Positions 11,215 through 23,129 of a stretch of 64,000 nucleotides of DNA are shown in pieces (positions within the stretch are counted from its first letter, which is position 1; each line of letters starts with the position of its first letter). The stretch comes from Sepiola atlantica (taxonomy: Eukaryota; Mollusca; Cephalopoda; Sepiida; Sepiolidae): assembly GCA_963556195.1 (NCBI GenBank), contig OY744516.1, positions 34,895,778-34,959,777 of the forward strand, read 5' to 3'. The notes under the pieces were generated by a model. That model was given only the letters and a program-made list of their open reading frames with translations, had not been told where the DNA came from and did not search any database. The position numbers and the translations under genes are program-made.

Positions 11215-11460
11215 GACTGAGTTCAAACGCGACGCCGAATTGTCTTTTTTGGTCTTTTCACTACCAAAAGTCCAAACACGCACGAAAACGACGCGACGTT
11301 TACAATCAAACTTTTCGTCCAGAATTTGATTCCTTTTTTTCTTTTCTTTTTCTTCTATTTTTTTCTCTTTGCACTCGACATAGTCACAACGTCAACCCTT
11401 CTCCCTCTTCACCCAGAGCAAAGTGTCGACGAGAATTAGCCCATGCAAAACAAGGCTCAT
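11215..11460 (+). repeat. interspersed repeat Y
   Basis: Shares with 50470-50810 the ordered words 'gacgccgaatt', 'tcttttcac', 'gacgcg.cgtt' and 'caaccaaact' or its variants. It is GC-richer than the surroundings, with many CpG, which is unusual in this window. Its nature is unknown. Confidence 0.5.
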
Positions 11461-12255
11461 TTGCATATGTGAAGTCTCGTCGCTTGACAAAAAGCACACA
11501 TTTCTATTTGGTGACTAGGACACTCTAAGTTCAATCCCAGATGGACAATGCACGGTGCAACTCTCACTCTTTTTCCTTCTGGACCTGCATGATGGCTGCT
11601 ACAAGGGCTTCCACCCCTTTTTTGCCCTCTTTGTATTAAACTAAATTGAACTTAATATAACCCACATAACTCACCCTTACGCCTAGCAGTTGTGTTCCAA
11701 AATTCTAATGAGTGGTTCATTAGTTTAGGAGTGAATCCTGTACATATAAACATACCTAACTTTATATAAATAGAGATTCGATCCTCTTGCCATTCGTTCA
11801 GAGTGTATCGTCTGTACATGTTTTACTTCCGTGTAATGAAAATAATTGTTGACCAAGTTGAGTTGGTTTTGTTTTGTGATCAAGTAAAATTAATGGCGAA
11901 AAGTGTAATGAATTTCTTCACAAAAAAGGCGGACCTTAGTTGTTAGTGCTGACCATGAGGAGGAAACTCTCTCACCTTATACCAGTGGACACGAGTAGAA
12001 AGAGAAAGAAAGAAATGAATTACCTCGTGTAGAGATATGGTGACATCTTGTTTAATATAGATGTTTGCGACCTTTTCTTTCATTGTATTATTTAGATCAT
12101 AAGAACTACTGTTCTCGTCTTGGATGTTTTTCTCAATGTTTCAGGTCCATTTTGTCGAACTCCGGACTATGTCGAACTCCGGAAATCTGTACGTAATTTC
12201 AAATGGAACCTGTTATTCAATCCATAGTAGTCCGAATAATCCAAAAAATAAGTTG
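11461..12255. other. non-coding stretch
   Basis: No gene recognised. 'actctaagttcaatccca' near 11525 looks like a weak tRNA B box without other tRNA structure. Confidence 0.45.
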
Positions 12256-12259
12256 AGTA

Positions 12260-12500
12260 GAAAAGTGGACCGTAGGTTTACTTTCGGCAGCCTCGTAACC
12301 CTCACTTCCTTTATGTTGTCTTTTAGTCCTCACATTCCATGAGCAATGTTTCTGACAAAGGAGGAAGAATTGCTGTTTTCTATCCAGCTAACACTTATTG
12401 TTAGCTAGTTTTTTACCATAAAGTAGTATTTTCTTTAGCTCCTTACATCAAGCGGCTTCATGCCTTGTCTGGAGCGATTTCCATAAAAAAAAAAAATAAA
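12260..12500 (+). mobile_element. SINE-2 with LINE-A tail
   Basis: The body 'agtggaccgtaggtttac', 'cagcctcgtaaccctcac', 'cattccatgagcaatg' leads into 'taacacttattgttagct' and the LINE-A 3' tail 'ttacatcaagcggcttcatg', ending in poly(A) at 12484. Matching copies are at 26355-26500 (body only) and 29680-29940 (minus). There is no ORF. The shared tail suggests mobilisation by LINE-A. Confidence 0.65.
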
Positions 12501-15230
12501 TAAATCCAAATTATCAATCATCATCTAAAAGATTCCGAAACTTTTCTTTTCGATTACGAACCCCAAGTCCAGTTGAAACGAAGGTCTCATAATTAGTGTA
12601 AAAAGTAACAGGAAAGTGAGCATGACTACTTTGGTAGAAAAATCATTACAAAAAGGAATTGGTAAACTTAATGCTTTTACTTATTGTTGCTTTGTAACCA
12701 CGTGATAAATTGGCTATGATACATAAATCGGGTAATGCAAATTAAGAAGCATCATTTGTATGAAAGATCAATTACCCTGCATCTGTCGTGATCTGTCAAA
12801 AGGTTAAAAATACCTTTTTTTTTTGTTTTTTGTGACAAAAGAAATTTTTGACTCATTTGTATATGGAGTTTCCTAGAAATTTTCTTTGTTCTTTGGAACC
12901 ATTATTTCTAAAAGAATAGTTGTATTTATTATGTCTTCCATTCTTTGCTTTCAGTTTTTGTATTTCATCTATATATTGTTAAAAAGTTATGCCGTGTTTA
13001 GAGTTTGTCTGTTCGTACGCAAATAGAAACATTATTGGTTGACAAAAAAGGAATAGGCAGAGTACACATTACTAAGACAGTAGTTTTCACAATGTCAGTA
13101 CTTAAATTTGAATCTTACATAAGGATTATTTTTTTTTAACTGGATACATATTTTATTACTTTATAGAAATTAACAACATAAAAAAATTAACAACAACATA
13201 AAAAAATTAACAACATAATAACATCAAAAAAATTACATGAATATTTTTTTAAAACTAAGTCACCTTTTATTTTTTTGATAATCCACAAAAAATAGACATA
13301 AAGGCTATTCAGCATTAGTTCAGTGCAAATTATTTTTGCTTAAAAAACATAATTTCTAATGTTCTTTTACCAATAAAAAACAATATGTAAATATATTCAT
13401 CAGTTATTTATTCGCTCATGCAATTACTAAGTAACATATTTTTTTCCACAAAATTTCGAATATTTTTTCTTCGTACTAGTTATAAAATGGTAGAAGCTAG
13501 GAAATTGACATACCTAGGTACTGTACCAACACCACTCAAGGAGTGGGTATAAACTAATGGTCAGTATGGTGTTTCCTAATCTAACATATAAAGTTACCAT
13601 GTCAGATTTTCAAAATCAGACATAAATAACAATGGCTGACTTATCAATATTTGATTTGGACTAGCCTATTCTTTGTTTTTTTTCTTCCACTATGTTATTG
13701 GCATGAATATAGTTTATTTTGTTTCATTTTTCTTTCTGATAATCCTTAGGTCGAGTAGGAATAACATTATAGTGGACACATTTTCCTTACTAACCTAAAC
13801 AGAAGTGTAAGCTTAAGCCCTTCATAAAAACTAACATTTCGCCTTTTCTCTTCATACTTTGGCTATTTGATAACCAATTACAGGTGTTTAAAATAGACAT
13901 TAAAGCATTCCTTCCTTACCTTAATACCAGGTAATATACTTTTTCGTCTAATTTCCACTTACACGTTTGTTTCTATTAGATGCTAGAAGGGATAAATTAT
14001 TTTGACTGATGTAGTTTTAAAGGATACAAGGGGCCTTGCAATTTCTTAATGAAACACGATTCACCACCGTCATCTTGAAATACAGAGATTTCCATTTTTT
14101 TTTTCATTTAACAAATCAAAAACGATTTCTTTACTAATAGTAAAAAAAAAAAATTATTTATTTTTCAGATGTTTGGGTGGGTATTATTTAAGTATGATAT
14201 TAATAAAATACAGTCTACAATAATTCTTCAATTTTTGTGTTCATCCAAACAGTGGAATTTTACCGATAAATGTTTTTCCTGTAAGCGTAATATTTTTCCA
14301 TACTAAATATAAAGCTTTTTTGTACTGATTAAAAACCTGAGAGGCGCAAGTTATTTAACAACAATAATATTCAGAAAATGCTGTCTATAATTGGGATAGT
14401 ATTTACTGAATATTATTATATTTAAATTATAATAATATTCAGTAAATACTATTTCTTCATTTTTTGTACTTCTGATTCTTATTCATTATTTTTCAGTAAA
14501 CATAATATTTTCCGATATAAATATAAAACCTTTATTTTTATCTAATTACCCAACGAGGGAGGAGAGGTATTTAGCAATAAAAATATTCATAAAATACTGT
14601 ATCCATTAACAATTCTTTTAGGAGGGGTTATTTAAAAATAATATTCTTTTAGGGGCGGAATATCTAAAAAAAAAAAAAATATTCATAAAATATTGCCCAT
14701 GATATTTTCCTTTCTTTTCCACTGCTCCCATTTCTTAATTATTTTTTCCAACGTGTATGTTTTTTTTATTATTCGTTGAGATTTTACAGTAACATAGTGG
14801 GGGGTCTGTATAAAATGAAAATATAAATACTCTTGAGCAAGGTCAGGTCGGGTCAATAAGTTAATTATTAAAAATATGACTGATTGACTAATTTTGTGAT
14901 TATGGTATAAAGAATAGATGGCATGGGCAGTATTGGGACCTTTCAGGCGAGATATTTAAAAGGATCTGAACAGGCACAAAGTTATACCGATGTGTTGAAG
15001 AAAGTGAAGAAGAGGAGAGTAAAGGAAAAGTAGAAAAAAATTAAATAATAAAATCATTTTTATTTTGTTTATTTTTGTCATAATGGAATAGCCTATATCC
15101 CCTTTTTCCTCTATGGACTTACTATATATAGAGTGAGCACAGATGGCTTCCTTCGGACATTAGAAATCCATTATCAATGTATGTTTATCCATTATTGTAC
15201 TCTCGATTGCAATAAACCTTTCTTCCTTTT
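12501..15230. other. AT-rich non-coding stretch
   Basis: No gene or named element, apart from a hairpin at 14396-14452. Around 13165-13220 a ~20-bp unit 'aaaaaattaacaacata' repeats about three times. Confidence 0.5.
14396..14452. repeat. 25-bp perfect inverted repeat
   Basis: The arms 14396-14420 and 14428-14452 are exact reverse complements ('atagtatttactgaatatta'...), separated by 'tttaaat'. A related sequence lies just upstream near 14360. It is probably the relic of a foldback element. Confidence 0.8.
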
Positions 15231-15299
15231 AAGCGAGCATAATGTGGGCCATCCATAACTGGGTGGATTTTACGGAGAAACCGACGGTTGCGCAGCGTT

Positions 15300-15965
15300 A
15301 TTCGATTGCTCCCATCTATCCGCACTCAGCACTGTCGGTTACCATGTGTCTCCACGATCCTCCCCGTCTTCATCCATCAATGAAGGTAATTACCATCCTG
15401 GTTCTGGACTTGGACAAATTCTCCAGTAATCTAGTTCTCTCTATCGCTCCAAACTTGAGGCTATTCTCTATCTCTACAAATTTACTACCGACCATGTATG
15501 GAGTACTATTGTCATATTTGGGCTGGTGAATATCTGTCTTATTTGAGGGTTCTTGATAAGGTGCAGAAACGTATCTGTAATTTGATTGGTCCCACCCTTT
15601 TTCTTCTCTGCACCCTCTTTCTCAGAGACGTGATTTTGCTAGTTTCAGTCTTTTCTATAAATACTATTATGGCATGTGTGCTTCAAAATTGTCTGATCTA
15701 TTCCCTGCTTCTTTTGTTCCAGCTCGTTTGACTCGTTGGTCTAGTGGTCTCCATCAATTCGCTGTTTTCATACCTCATTTTAATACAGCTTCCTATTTCA
15801 GTAGCTTCTTTCCAAGAACTGCAGGCTTTTGAAACTTTCTTCCGGCTGACTGTTTCCTCTTACCTATAGCCTTGGTCTTTTCAAGACTAGGCATCTCCTG
15901 TCTTTGTGACAATCATCTTTCGTTCTTGTTAGCTCCTTACATCAAGTGGCTTCCTCCCTTGTCCA
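15300..15965 (+). pseudogene. LINE-A 3' end: RT C-terminus and tail
   Basis: A fragment containing 'MEYYCHIWAGEYLSYLRVLD', 'KVQKRICNLIGP' and, further on, 'ARLTRWSSGLHQFAV'-like and 'SSFFPRTAG' stretches in shifting frames. These are hallmarks of the C-terminal part of CR1/jockey-type polyproteins. It ends with the LINE-A 3' tail 'ttacatcaagtggcttcct' at about 15935-15955. Several frameshifts and stops make it inactive. Confidence 0.75.
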
Positions 15966-15974
15966 TAGAAAAAA

Positions 15975-16405
15975 GAGGGGTGATCTCTTCTGTTCTCTAC
16001 AGCTCCTTTCTCAAAGAAGAGACATTGCTAGCGTTCCTCTACTCTATTATTATATCCATGCAAGTTGTTCGACTGAGCTTCAATCTTTGGTTCCCCTTCT
16101 AAGACTTTCCCAGCAAGAACTCTTCTTACTACCACCACTGATAAACAGTTTTTTTCCAAAAACCTTTCCACCTGTGGAACATATTACCACGAGATTGCTT
16201 CCCTGGGTGCTACAACATGGTCATCTTCAAATCTAATATCAATAAACAGTTGTCATAAGGCGTCCTCGTAAGTCAACAAAATTTATTCATTTTGTTCATT
16301 ATTTTCAACCCTCTCATAATAACCATTATCATTCAACTGTCAATCTATCCATTTCAGTAACCCTTATCCTCGAGTGGTTTTTAGCCTTGTCAAGTGGTGA
16401 CAATA
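15975..16405 (+). pseudogene. LINE-B 3' end
   Basis: Starts 'ggggtgatctcttctgttct' and contains RT C-terminal residues 'TELQSLVPLLRLSQQEL'. It continues to the LINE-B terminal words 'cccttatcctcgagtgg' and 'caagtggtgacaatag'. It abuts the LINE-A tail directly, so one element inserted into or beside the other. The frame is broken. Confidence 0.7.
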
Positions 16406-16414
16406 GTAAAAAGA

Positions 16415-16506
16415 AAAAAATGAGCACAGTATATCTGACAGGATTTGAACTCGGCATAGCTTATTCCATAGGCTGCAATGGTATCCCTTCGGCCAATCAC
16501 GTACAC
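16415..16506 (-). mobile_element. tRNA-derived SINE
   Basis: On the minus strand: 'gtgattggccgaagggatac' (A-box region), then 'cattgcagcctatgg' and the B-box-like 'gagttcaaatcc', followed by 'gtcagatatactgtgctca' and an A-rich end. It has a tRNA-like head but is not a functional tRNA, since the acceptor stem is not evident. Confidence 0.6.
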
Positions 16507-17071
16507 CTACGACTTACACAGTATTAGCAAGAAGAAATAATCTGTGACTTGACCAATTTCATGTTGCATGATATAAAGCCATGGCTGAAAGAAAAGGGTC
16601 AGTTCATACCTTTCCTAAGATCATTAGAATGAAGCTGGAATTCGAAAAGAGGTTGTGTTTGCTTGTGGTTTTAATAGGAGTAGATGGGTGGGTAGAGGAC
16701 GGGGTGGTTAATTATAATGAAAATGGTATGTAAATTTCATTGTTTTCTTGGATGGAGGAGGAGGAGGAGGAGGAGGAGATGGTTAATTGTTTTATTTATT
16801 TTTTGTATATATAAGAATAGGTATATATAACAGGACGTGGTTGATTATATGGGTCTTGGGTGAATGAGGTGATTAATTTTAATGAAAAAGGTATGTTAAT
16901 GAGATGGTTGCTATGGTGGTTCTAAAAATAGTTAATTATGCTTTTGATGGGAATTATGTAAACAAGCTTAAGAGCTGGCTCGGTGTGGTCCTGAAAGTTT
17001 GCTCACGCAGAGGGGTACTTCTACTCAGAACCATATAATCAAGAATTAGAATAACAACAAAAACAAATGTT
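16507..17071. other. non-coding stretch with (GGA)n
   Basis: No gene seen. A short (GGA)n tract lies at about 16756-16780. Confidence 0.5.
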
Positions 17072-17191
17072 GGTGCTTTGTTACATTACGACCCACGCTA
17101 ACTTTGACCATAACCCTAATCCTAACTAATCCCCACTTTGACCCTAATGACAGAGTCAAAGTTAGCTTGGGTCCTAATGTAACAAAGCACC
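17072..17191. repeat. foldback repeat with ~37-bp arms
   Basis: 'ggtgctttgttacattacga' at the left and its reverse complement at the right end (17155-17191) enclose a short loop containing telomere-like 'ataaccctaatcctaac'. It is probably a miniature inverted-repeat element. Confidence 0.65.
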
Positions 17192-17433
17192 CTAATTTTA
17201 ATAATTTTTAATCTATTGGAGTAAAGTAACAATAAAAGCTTTATAACCATTGCATAATGATAATAATTGCTAATTAATTTTATAGATAGATCAAAGTTTG
17301 GAGTCAATAGTGCATGGTGATCAGCAGTTTGTAGCTTGAATTTTTTACTCTATATCTTTGAACTTAAATGTACATAAGCTCTATCATTGATTTTGAGCAC
17401 TTTCTCCTATAAATATAGCAACTAATAATACAG

Positions 17434-17470
<37 letters not shown>
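17434..17470. repeat. (TA)n microsatellite
   Basis: Pure TA tract preceded by 'aaatatagcaactaataat', a motif repeated beside the TA array at 20240. Confidence 0.9.
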
Positions 17471-17471
<1 letters not shown>

Positions 17472-18136
17472 TAAATGTGATTTGATCAACGTTTGTTTCC
17501 ATAAGGCTTTTTTCCTCTATACTTTAATAACATAAAATACATGCTAAAATCTGACTTAGTTTTGGGGATTTAGTTATGTTTAAAAATAAAACGTGTTTTA
17601 GGTGTTCTAATTAACCGTAATTTATAATTAACTGAACAAGTCACCCATCTCTCTCTCTTAGTTATTTATGTATTTCTCTTGTTCCTCTCATGCTATGTTG
17701 AGTCAATCACTCTCTAATATTTTTTAATGTCTTTGTGGGCATTTAGAGAAAGAATTACTCTTTTTTTTCAGTGTTGGCATCTAATTTCAATACACATGTC
17801 TGTACAAAAAACAAACATGTAAATTAGATAGCAAAATTAATTAATTTATTATTTCTATATAAAATAATAAAGAATAATAATGATAATATAGAAGTAAAGA
17901 GGCAGTAATTTTAGTTATGTAAGAAGAATGTCTTCACAGTTTATGATTTTTAAAATTAAATCAAAGTAGAATAAAAAGCGGTATGAGTTCTAACTCAACG
18001 GGGCATGGGAGGTTCAGATTGAGGTCAAAGGTGACTCGCGTCTGGGGTTTGAATCGTGCGACTAGCAGAACAGTTATCGCCACACTGATGATTCCAGAAA
18101 GATTAAACATATATGTATGTGGATATTAAAAATTCC

Positions 18137-18146
<10 letters not shown>

Positions 18147-18170
<24 letters not shown>

Positions 18171-18171
18171 A
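18147..18171. repeat. (TA)n microsatellite
   Basis: Pure TA tract following ctctctctc. Confidence 0.9.
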
Positions 18172-18179
18172 GTTAATAG

Positions 18180-18835
18180 TTGTAATGATGCCACTGTGAT
18201 GTAAGTAATATTTTTAATGATGTCATTGTTTATTTCTTAGTTGTGATGATGATGCTGCTTGGTTGAAATTATGACAATATCACTATGAAATGGTTTGTGA
18301 TAATAATACTTTGATATAGTCTATTGTGATGATGATGTCGATGCCACTATGCTATATTGCTTATTATGATGATATCATTCTGATATAGTTTCCTTTTATG
18401 ATTATAATAATCTCATATAGTTTTTGATGATGATGTCACTGTGATATAGTTTGTGATGATGATGATACTGATATACTTATTATGATGATAATCCATGCCA
18501 CTGATGTAGTTTATGATGACGATGCTACTGATGTAATTTATGATGATGGCACTTTTATGTAGTTTCTGATGATGATTATGATCTAATGTATTTTATTATG
18601 ATGCTGATGGTGTACTTCATGATGATGAAACTACTAATGTAGCTTTATAGTCGTGATGCTGATGCAACTGCTGATGTATCTTATAGTTGTGATGAAGGTA
18701 TTTTTGTACTATTTATGTTGTTTATAGTGATGCTGCTGATGATGAAACCACTGCTGGTGTAGCTAACTAGTTGTGATGATGATGATAATAATGATAGTCT
18801 TGGAACTGCTGAAGATGTTGGCCTTGTTGTGAGTT
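18180..18835 (+). repeat. degenerate GAT-rich tandem repeat
   Basis: About 650 bp of loosely repeated units such as 'tgatgatgatg', 'ccactgatgtagttta' and 'tgtgatatagtt', roughly 35 to 50 bp long. It is a decayed minisatellite and no frame stays open through it. Confidence 0.7.
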
Positions 18836-19247
18836 GTGGCGACGATGTGGCCAGACCAAACTGGTAGCATCTGAGAGCAAGTCACTCACTACTTAACTTA
18901 GAACTGGGATGTTTTGGCATTTCACTCTGCTCCCCCTCTATCTCTTTATTTTCTCTCTTTTTTTTTTCATTCTACCATTCTCTCTATTTGTGCCTCTTAC
19001 ATACTCTCACCTCTTCCAATATTCTAAAGTTATAGAAGAGGAGGAGGAGGAGTAAAGGCAAGAGTGGCCTTATCGTAAGTTATAAACAAATAAAAAATAA
19101 AATAGGAGAACTATTATTCATCATAGGTAAAGAAGACTCTGGCATTTCTTGCCATTTGAAAGCTGCGTTTTTTAAAGCCCAGCTGTTATTACTTGAAAGT
19201 GTTTACTTTACTGTATGACTGTAATAGAGTCTAACAAAGTGACTTAA

Positions 19248-19274
19248 CCCCCCCCCCCCCCCCCATCCCCCCCC
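19248..19274. repeat. poly(C) tract
   Basis: Seventeen C at 19248-19264, then AT, then eight C. It directly precedes the candidate exon. Confidence 0.95.
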
Positions 19275-19307
19275 AAAAAAAGAACTGGCAGGCTTAACTT
19301 TCCACAG

Positions 19308-19516
19308 GGCCTCAAGTGAAGGGGTGAGTTATGGCCCTCTGTGTTTGTTGTCACGACAACAACAACAACAGCATACACAACCCCAGCAGCAGCAGGAGCC
19401 ACAACGCTGCTGGACCCAGAATCTGTGGGAGGAACCAGGCGTCATCACTGCTGTCCTGGTTAAGGATTACCCTCCAGGTTATGGAACACTTGTGGATATT
19501 ACCTCTCCACATAAGG
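19308..19516 (+). CDS. candidate internal host exon, unidentified product
   Basis: An open, GC-richer stretch bounded by an acceptor-like 'aactttccacag' ending at 19307 and a donor-like 'aagg|gtttgt' after 19516. In the frame of the valine codon at 19324 it encodes about 69 residues with a glutamine-rich part ('RQQQQQHTQPQQQQEPQRC') and then a non-repetitive segment with 'LWEEPGVITAVLVKDYPPGY'. No retroelement motif is present, and I do not recognise the protein. If real, the exon would start after phase 2 and end in phase 1. The CAG/CAA repeat may have expanded by slippage. It could also be a chance open frame or an unknown repeat. Confidence 0.35.
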
Positions 19517-19937
19517 GTTTGTACCAAAATATATACATTTTTTATTCTCGGAAAAACAAACTATTTTTCCTGACTAATATGAATATATATGATTATAATT
19601 ATCATTCATAACCTCCCAATTTAAATCTGTATTCTTGAAAATCTGTTTGAAAACTTTGCTATATTTATAAGTGGAGAGTGCTCAGTATATGTGCACTGTA
19701 ATATATAGTACTTTTTTTATTCTAGGAGGAGAAAAGTCTATCTCCCCACCCCCTATAATCAGTATATATTTATTCTCAACTTTTGAAAAGTTTAGGGTAT
19801 TAACATCTTATAAGTGTTAAGATAAGCCCCTTTTAATTACTTATTATTGTAATATATAAAGCCCTTTTTGATAAGATATCGAACCTTTTGTGAGTGCAAG
19901 TCTTAAAATGGATCTTTTCCGAAATTGTTTTTTTATG

Positions 19938-19939
<2 letters not shown>

Positions 19940-19988
<49 letters not shown>
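19940..19988. repeat. (TA)n(TG)n microsatellite
   Basis: TA repeats pass into TG repeats, adjoining the left arm of the hairpin at 19988. Confidence 0.9.
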
Positions 19989-19989
<1 letters not shown>

Positions 19990-20177
19990 TATGTAATTAA
20001 GCTGCTTTCTTTTGTTGATTCTATTGTTTGCGCGGATAATATTATTAAATAAGCGATTATTTAGTCCGCCGGGCTAGAAATAAGCATAGAATACTGCGGA
20101 CTAAATAATCGCTTGTTTAGTAATATTATTCGCAAACAATAGCCTCAACAAAAAAAAAAGCAGCTTAATTGCATAAC
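19988..20177. mobile_element. foldback element with ~82-bp arms
   Basis: The left arm 19988-20069 and right arm 20096-20177 are about 90% complementary, around a 26-bp loop. Arm words are 'aattaagctgctttc', 'ctattgtttgcg' and 'aagcgattatttagtccgc'. It sits between a TA/TG microsatellite and an AT-rich region. It is a MITE-like hairpin with no ORF. Confidence 0.75.
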
Positions 20178-20239
20178 ATATTGTATACTGTCAGAAATAA
20201 ATTTGCAATATAAAAACATATATGTTTTTAATATCCAGC

Positions 20240-20263
20240 AGTCACCTCTTATAAATATAGCAA

Positions 20264-20333
<70 letters not shown>

Positions 20334-20350
20334 TAGTTGCTATATTAATT
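20240..20350. repeat. TA microsatellite with inverted flanks
   Basis: A long (TA)n at about 20268-20330 is flanked by 'aatatagcaactaa' on the left and its complement 'ttagttgctatatt' on the right. Confidence 0.8.
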
Positions 20351-20452
20351 TATATATATATATATATCCTATTAATAATTTATTATTGTTATATATATCC
20401 TATTAATAATTTATTATTGTTATATGTATATATCCTATTAATAATTTATTAT

Positions 20453-20484
<32 letters not shown>

Positions 20485-20499
20485 TTAATTTAGTTTTGC

Positions 20500-20531
<32 letters not shown>

Positions 20532-20660
20532 TAAACAGTTTATTTTAATATATATATATATTTAATTTATTTTTGCTATATATATATATATTAAAATAAA
20601 CAGTTTATTTTAATATATATATATATATATATTAAAATAAACAGTTTATTTTAATATAAA
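20351..20660. repeat. AT-rich tandem repeats
   Basis: 'cctattaataatttattatt' occurs three times (about 20368-20455). The palindromic 'attaaaataaac' ... 'gtttattttaat' then occurs three times (about 20525-20655), separated by TA tracts. Confidence 0.75.
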
Positions 20661-20729
20661 TAGCTCTAATATATATTGAGCACTTTTGAAAAATAGTGGT
20701 TTTGTTCATTTCTTGAATATTTGAACTTA

Positions 20730-20730
<1 letters not shown>

Positions 20731-20765
<35 letters not shown>
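20731..20765. repeat. (TA)n microsatellite
   Basis: Pure TA tract next to the GC-rich element at 20773. Confidence 0.9.
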
Positions 20766-20772
<7 letters not shown>

Positions 20773-20918
20773 CGGCGGCACCGAGGGGGGGGGCAGAGGC
20801 TCAAGCCCCCCCACTTTTTGACTTGCCCCCCCCCCTTTACGGTCATCAATAATGAAGTTATATATGCATGTGTTTAACCCCCCCCCCCTCACTTTTATAA
20901 CTGTCCCGCCGGTCCTGA
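20773..20918. mobile_element. possible small hAT-like element
   Basis: A GC-rich island in AT-rich DNA. It begins 'cggcggcaccgagg' plus poly(G), contains 'gcccccccactttttgac' and poly(C) runs, and ends 'cccgccggtcctg'. The ends are partly complementary (ggcgg/ccgcc). The flanking 'acatgtac' and 'atatgtac' could be an 8-bp duplication with one mismatch. It is tentatively a short non-autonomous hAT. Confidence 0.35.
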
Positions 20919-21152
20919 TATGTACATATATATGATAATAAAATGTACTTAGCTTTGGGACTTTATCTTAGCAGTTTCGTGATATCACCGATCATCATTA
21001 CACGTGTCTATATATAAATATATGTACATATATAAATGAATAGTGATAAATAAATAAATCAAAAGATTTATAACAGTTCTAAGAATTCAAAAATCAACAA
21101 TGGTCTGGCGTACAATCGTTTCAGAGACGATTAGGAATAATATTTTATTTTT

Positions 21153-21155
<3 letters not shown>

Positions 21156-21194
<39 letters not shown>
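21156..21194. repeat. (TA)n microsatellite
   Basis: Pure TA tract. Confidence 0.9.
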
Positions 21195-21198
<4 letters not shown>

Positions 21199-21531
21199 GA
21201 CAATGTGTCTCTTTCTCAGCGCCTTATACTTAGGTATTTTGTGAATTTTATAGTGGTGAAATTGACTTATGCAAGTTCTAAGTCTACAATATGCAGATTT
21301 AGTTAGTATCCCAAGGATTCAAACCTCTTGGTGGTCCTATATTAGTGTTAATATAATATCGCTATCACTAGAAATACAGAGAAGAGAATGCTTCTGTATT
21401 GTTAGCAGTCGGGGTTGTTTCTGTGGATGGTGTATATAACAAATTGTGCTTTTTAGCTTACATTATATTATTAATGTGAAATACATATACATTCTTTTTT
21501 GGTTTTTCCAGGTATAAATGACTAAAAGTTA

Positions 21532-21537
<6 letters not shown>

Positions 21538-21570
<33 letters not shown>
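21538..21570. repeat. (TA)n microsatellite
   Basis: Pure TA tract. Confidence 0.9.
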
Positions 21571-21573
<3 letters not shown>

Positions 21574-23125
21574 AAATGTTTTTAACAAAAGATTCTGATT
21601 CTATAATAGAATTTATATAAAAGGATTTTCTTTTACTTATTTATTACTATATTTTAATATCTCACCCGGAATAAAGTTTATATTCAAATAGATACTTACT
21701 TATTGGAGAAAAATTGAACTATTTCAACATTTTTATCTTTGAATATTAGTTTACATTCCTAAATAAATTTTTTAGTCTTTTTAAATATTTGTGTATTTGC
21801 GTGAAACGTTTTATAACTTCATGACATAATCAGTATCTCATTCATAGATTTATACAATCATTCTTGATAAATACTTTCTATTTGTTATTACCAATCTCAG
21901 ACAAGAAACCTTTCTACTGAAGAATAAATTTATTTCCGGAAAAAAAAGTTTGCAAACTTTTATGGTATCGTTATCCTTCCGAAGTCTCTTTCCTGTAGTC
22001 ACAAATTAAATCTGAGTTCTCTTGATATTTGGAGCTTAGATTATTTTAAGGCATGAAATGCCTTCCCTTTTCAAACTTTAAATATATTGTTTCCTTTGTT
22101 TTATTTGATCTGTCTATGAGAGGCTTTCTCCATCCGTCGGTCTGTCACGCTTAAGTTTGTAATAGCAGTTTTGTTGGTTTGTTATGCTAAAGGTTGAAAA
22201 AGCATATTCATTTGTTTGTCATACTTAAGTTTAAAATACCATTTTCATTGGTCTGTCACGCTCAAGTTAAAAATACTATTTACGTTGCTAAATGCACAGA
22301 TTGTTTGGACATATCTCAAGAATATTCATTACTAATGTTATGAATATTTCATATGCATTAAGAGTTTATAAACTCAAGTGCACTCATTTGGTTTTTGATT
22401 GCAAAAGAATCTCGCTCTAGTCCTGCATAGTTTTTTTGCATAATTAGTAGACAAATTTTTTTGTAATTACTGGTTTTATTACAAATATCTTGCATGCACT
22501 CAAAAGTCTACACTTCTTTGGGGCAGAAAAACAAGTCGAGATTGTTTTTTTTAATTTTTTTTTTTTGTTAATATTGATATTAGATAATTATTCCTCCATT
22601 AAATTTTCCTGATATTAAATTTTTCTGGTATTTTCAGGTTAGTCGCAGACTTCTGACTCCTTAAAGATATTTACATTGTATTCATAAGTACATATACTCT
22701 GGCAGAGATTCGGAATAGAAGCCACATCGTTTTATGGCTATTAAAAAAAAAAAGCAAATAAAACAAAACAACTGCAAATTACTACTTTTTAGAGCATGAT
22801 CAGCAAAAATAGAAAAAAAAAATTTCGAAAAAACTATTTATAGAATTAGAATTCTAAATTTCAATTGAAATATTGTACATTGTAAATTTCAGTTGCACTG
22901 ACTATACAATAAGTGTCTATTTTACAATGAAAGTACACTAGTGGAGTAAAACCTCCTCGATGTGTGAAAACAATGATCTTTTTTTTTTATTTCTTCTTCG
23001 ATAATCGTGTTCTAAACATGGTAATCGACAATAATCTGCAGTTTATTAAACATTTTTTTTAAAAGAAAAAAAAGATGCGGCCTCTATTCCGAAGTTTACA
23101 TAACTTTTAAAAAACTTTTTTTTAT
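21571..23125. other. AT-rich non-coding stretch with an old repeat
   Basis: No gene seen. 22120-22330 contains three spaced copies of 'gtctgtcacgcttaagtt'-like words and the phrase 'ggacatatctcaagaatatt'. Related sequence lies at 32930-33020 and, inverted, at 27150-27235. Confidence 0.5.
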
Positions 23126-23129
23126 ACTA

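Noticed and set aside
17095..17150. Telomeric repeat relic ('ataaccctaatcctaac')
   Set aside because: Only a few imperfect units, inside the loop of a foldback. No extended TTAGGG array.
20203..20406. Open frames of alternating Ile-Tyr at TA arrays (also at 10643, 20632, 21100, 25833, 33862, 36392, 49098, 49702)
   Set aside because: (TA)n reads as Ile-Tyr in every copy, so these frames only reflect microsatellites.
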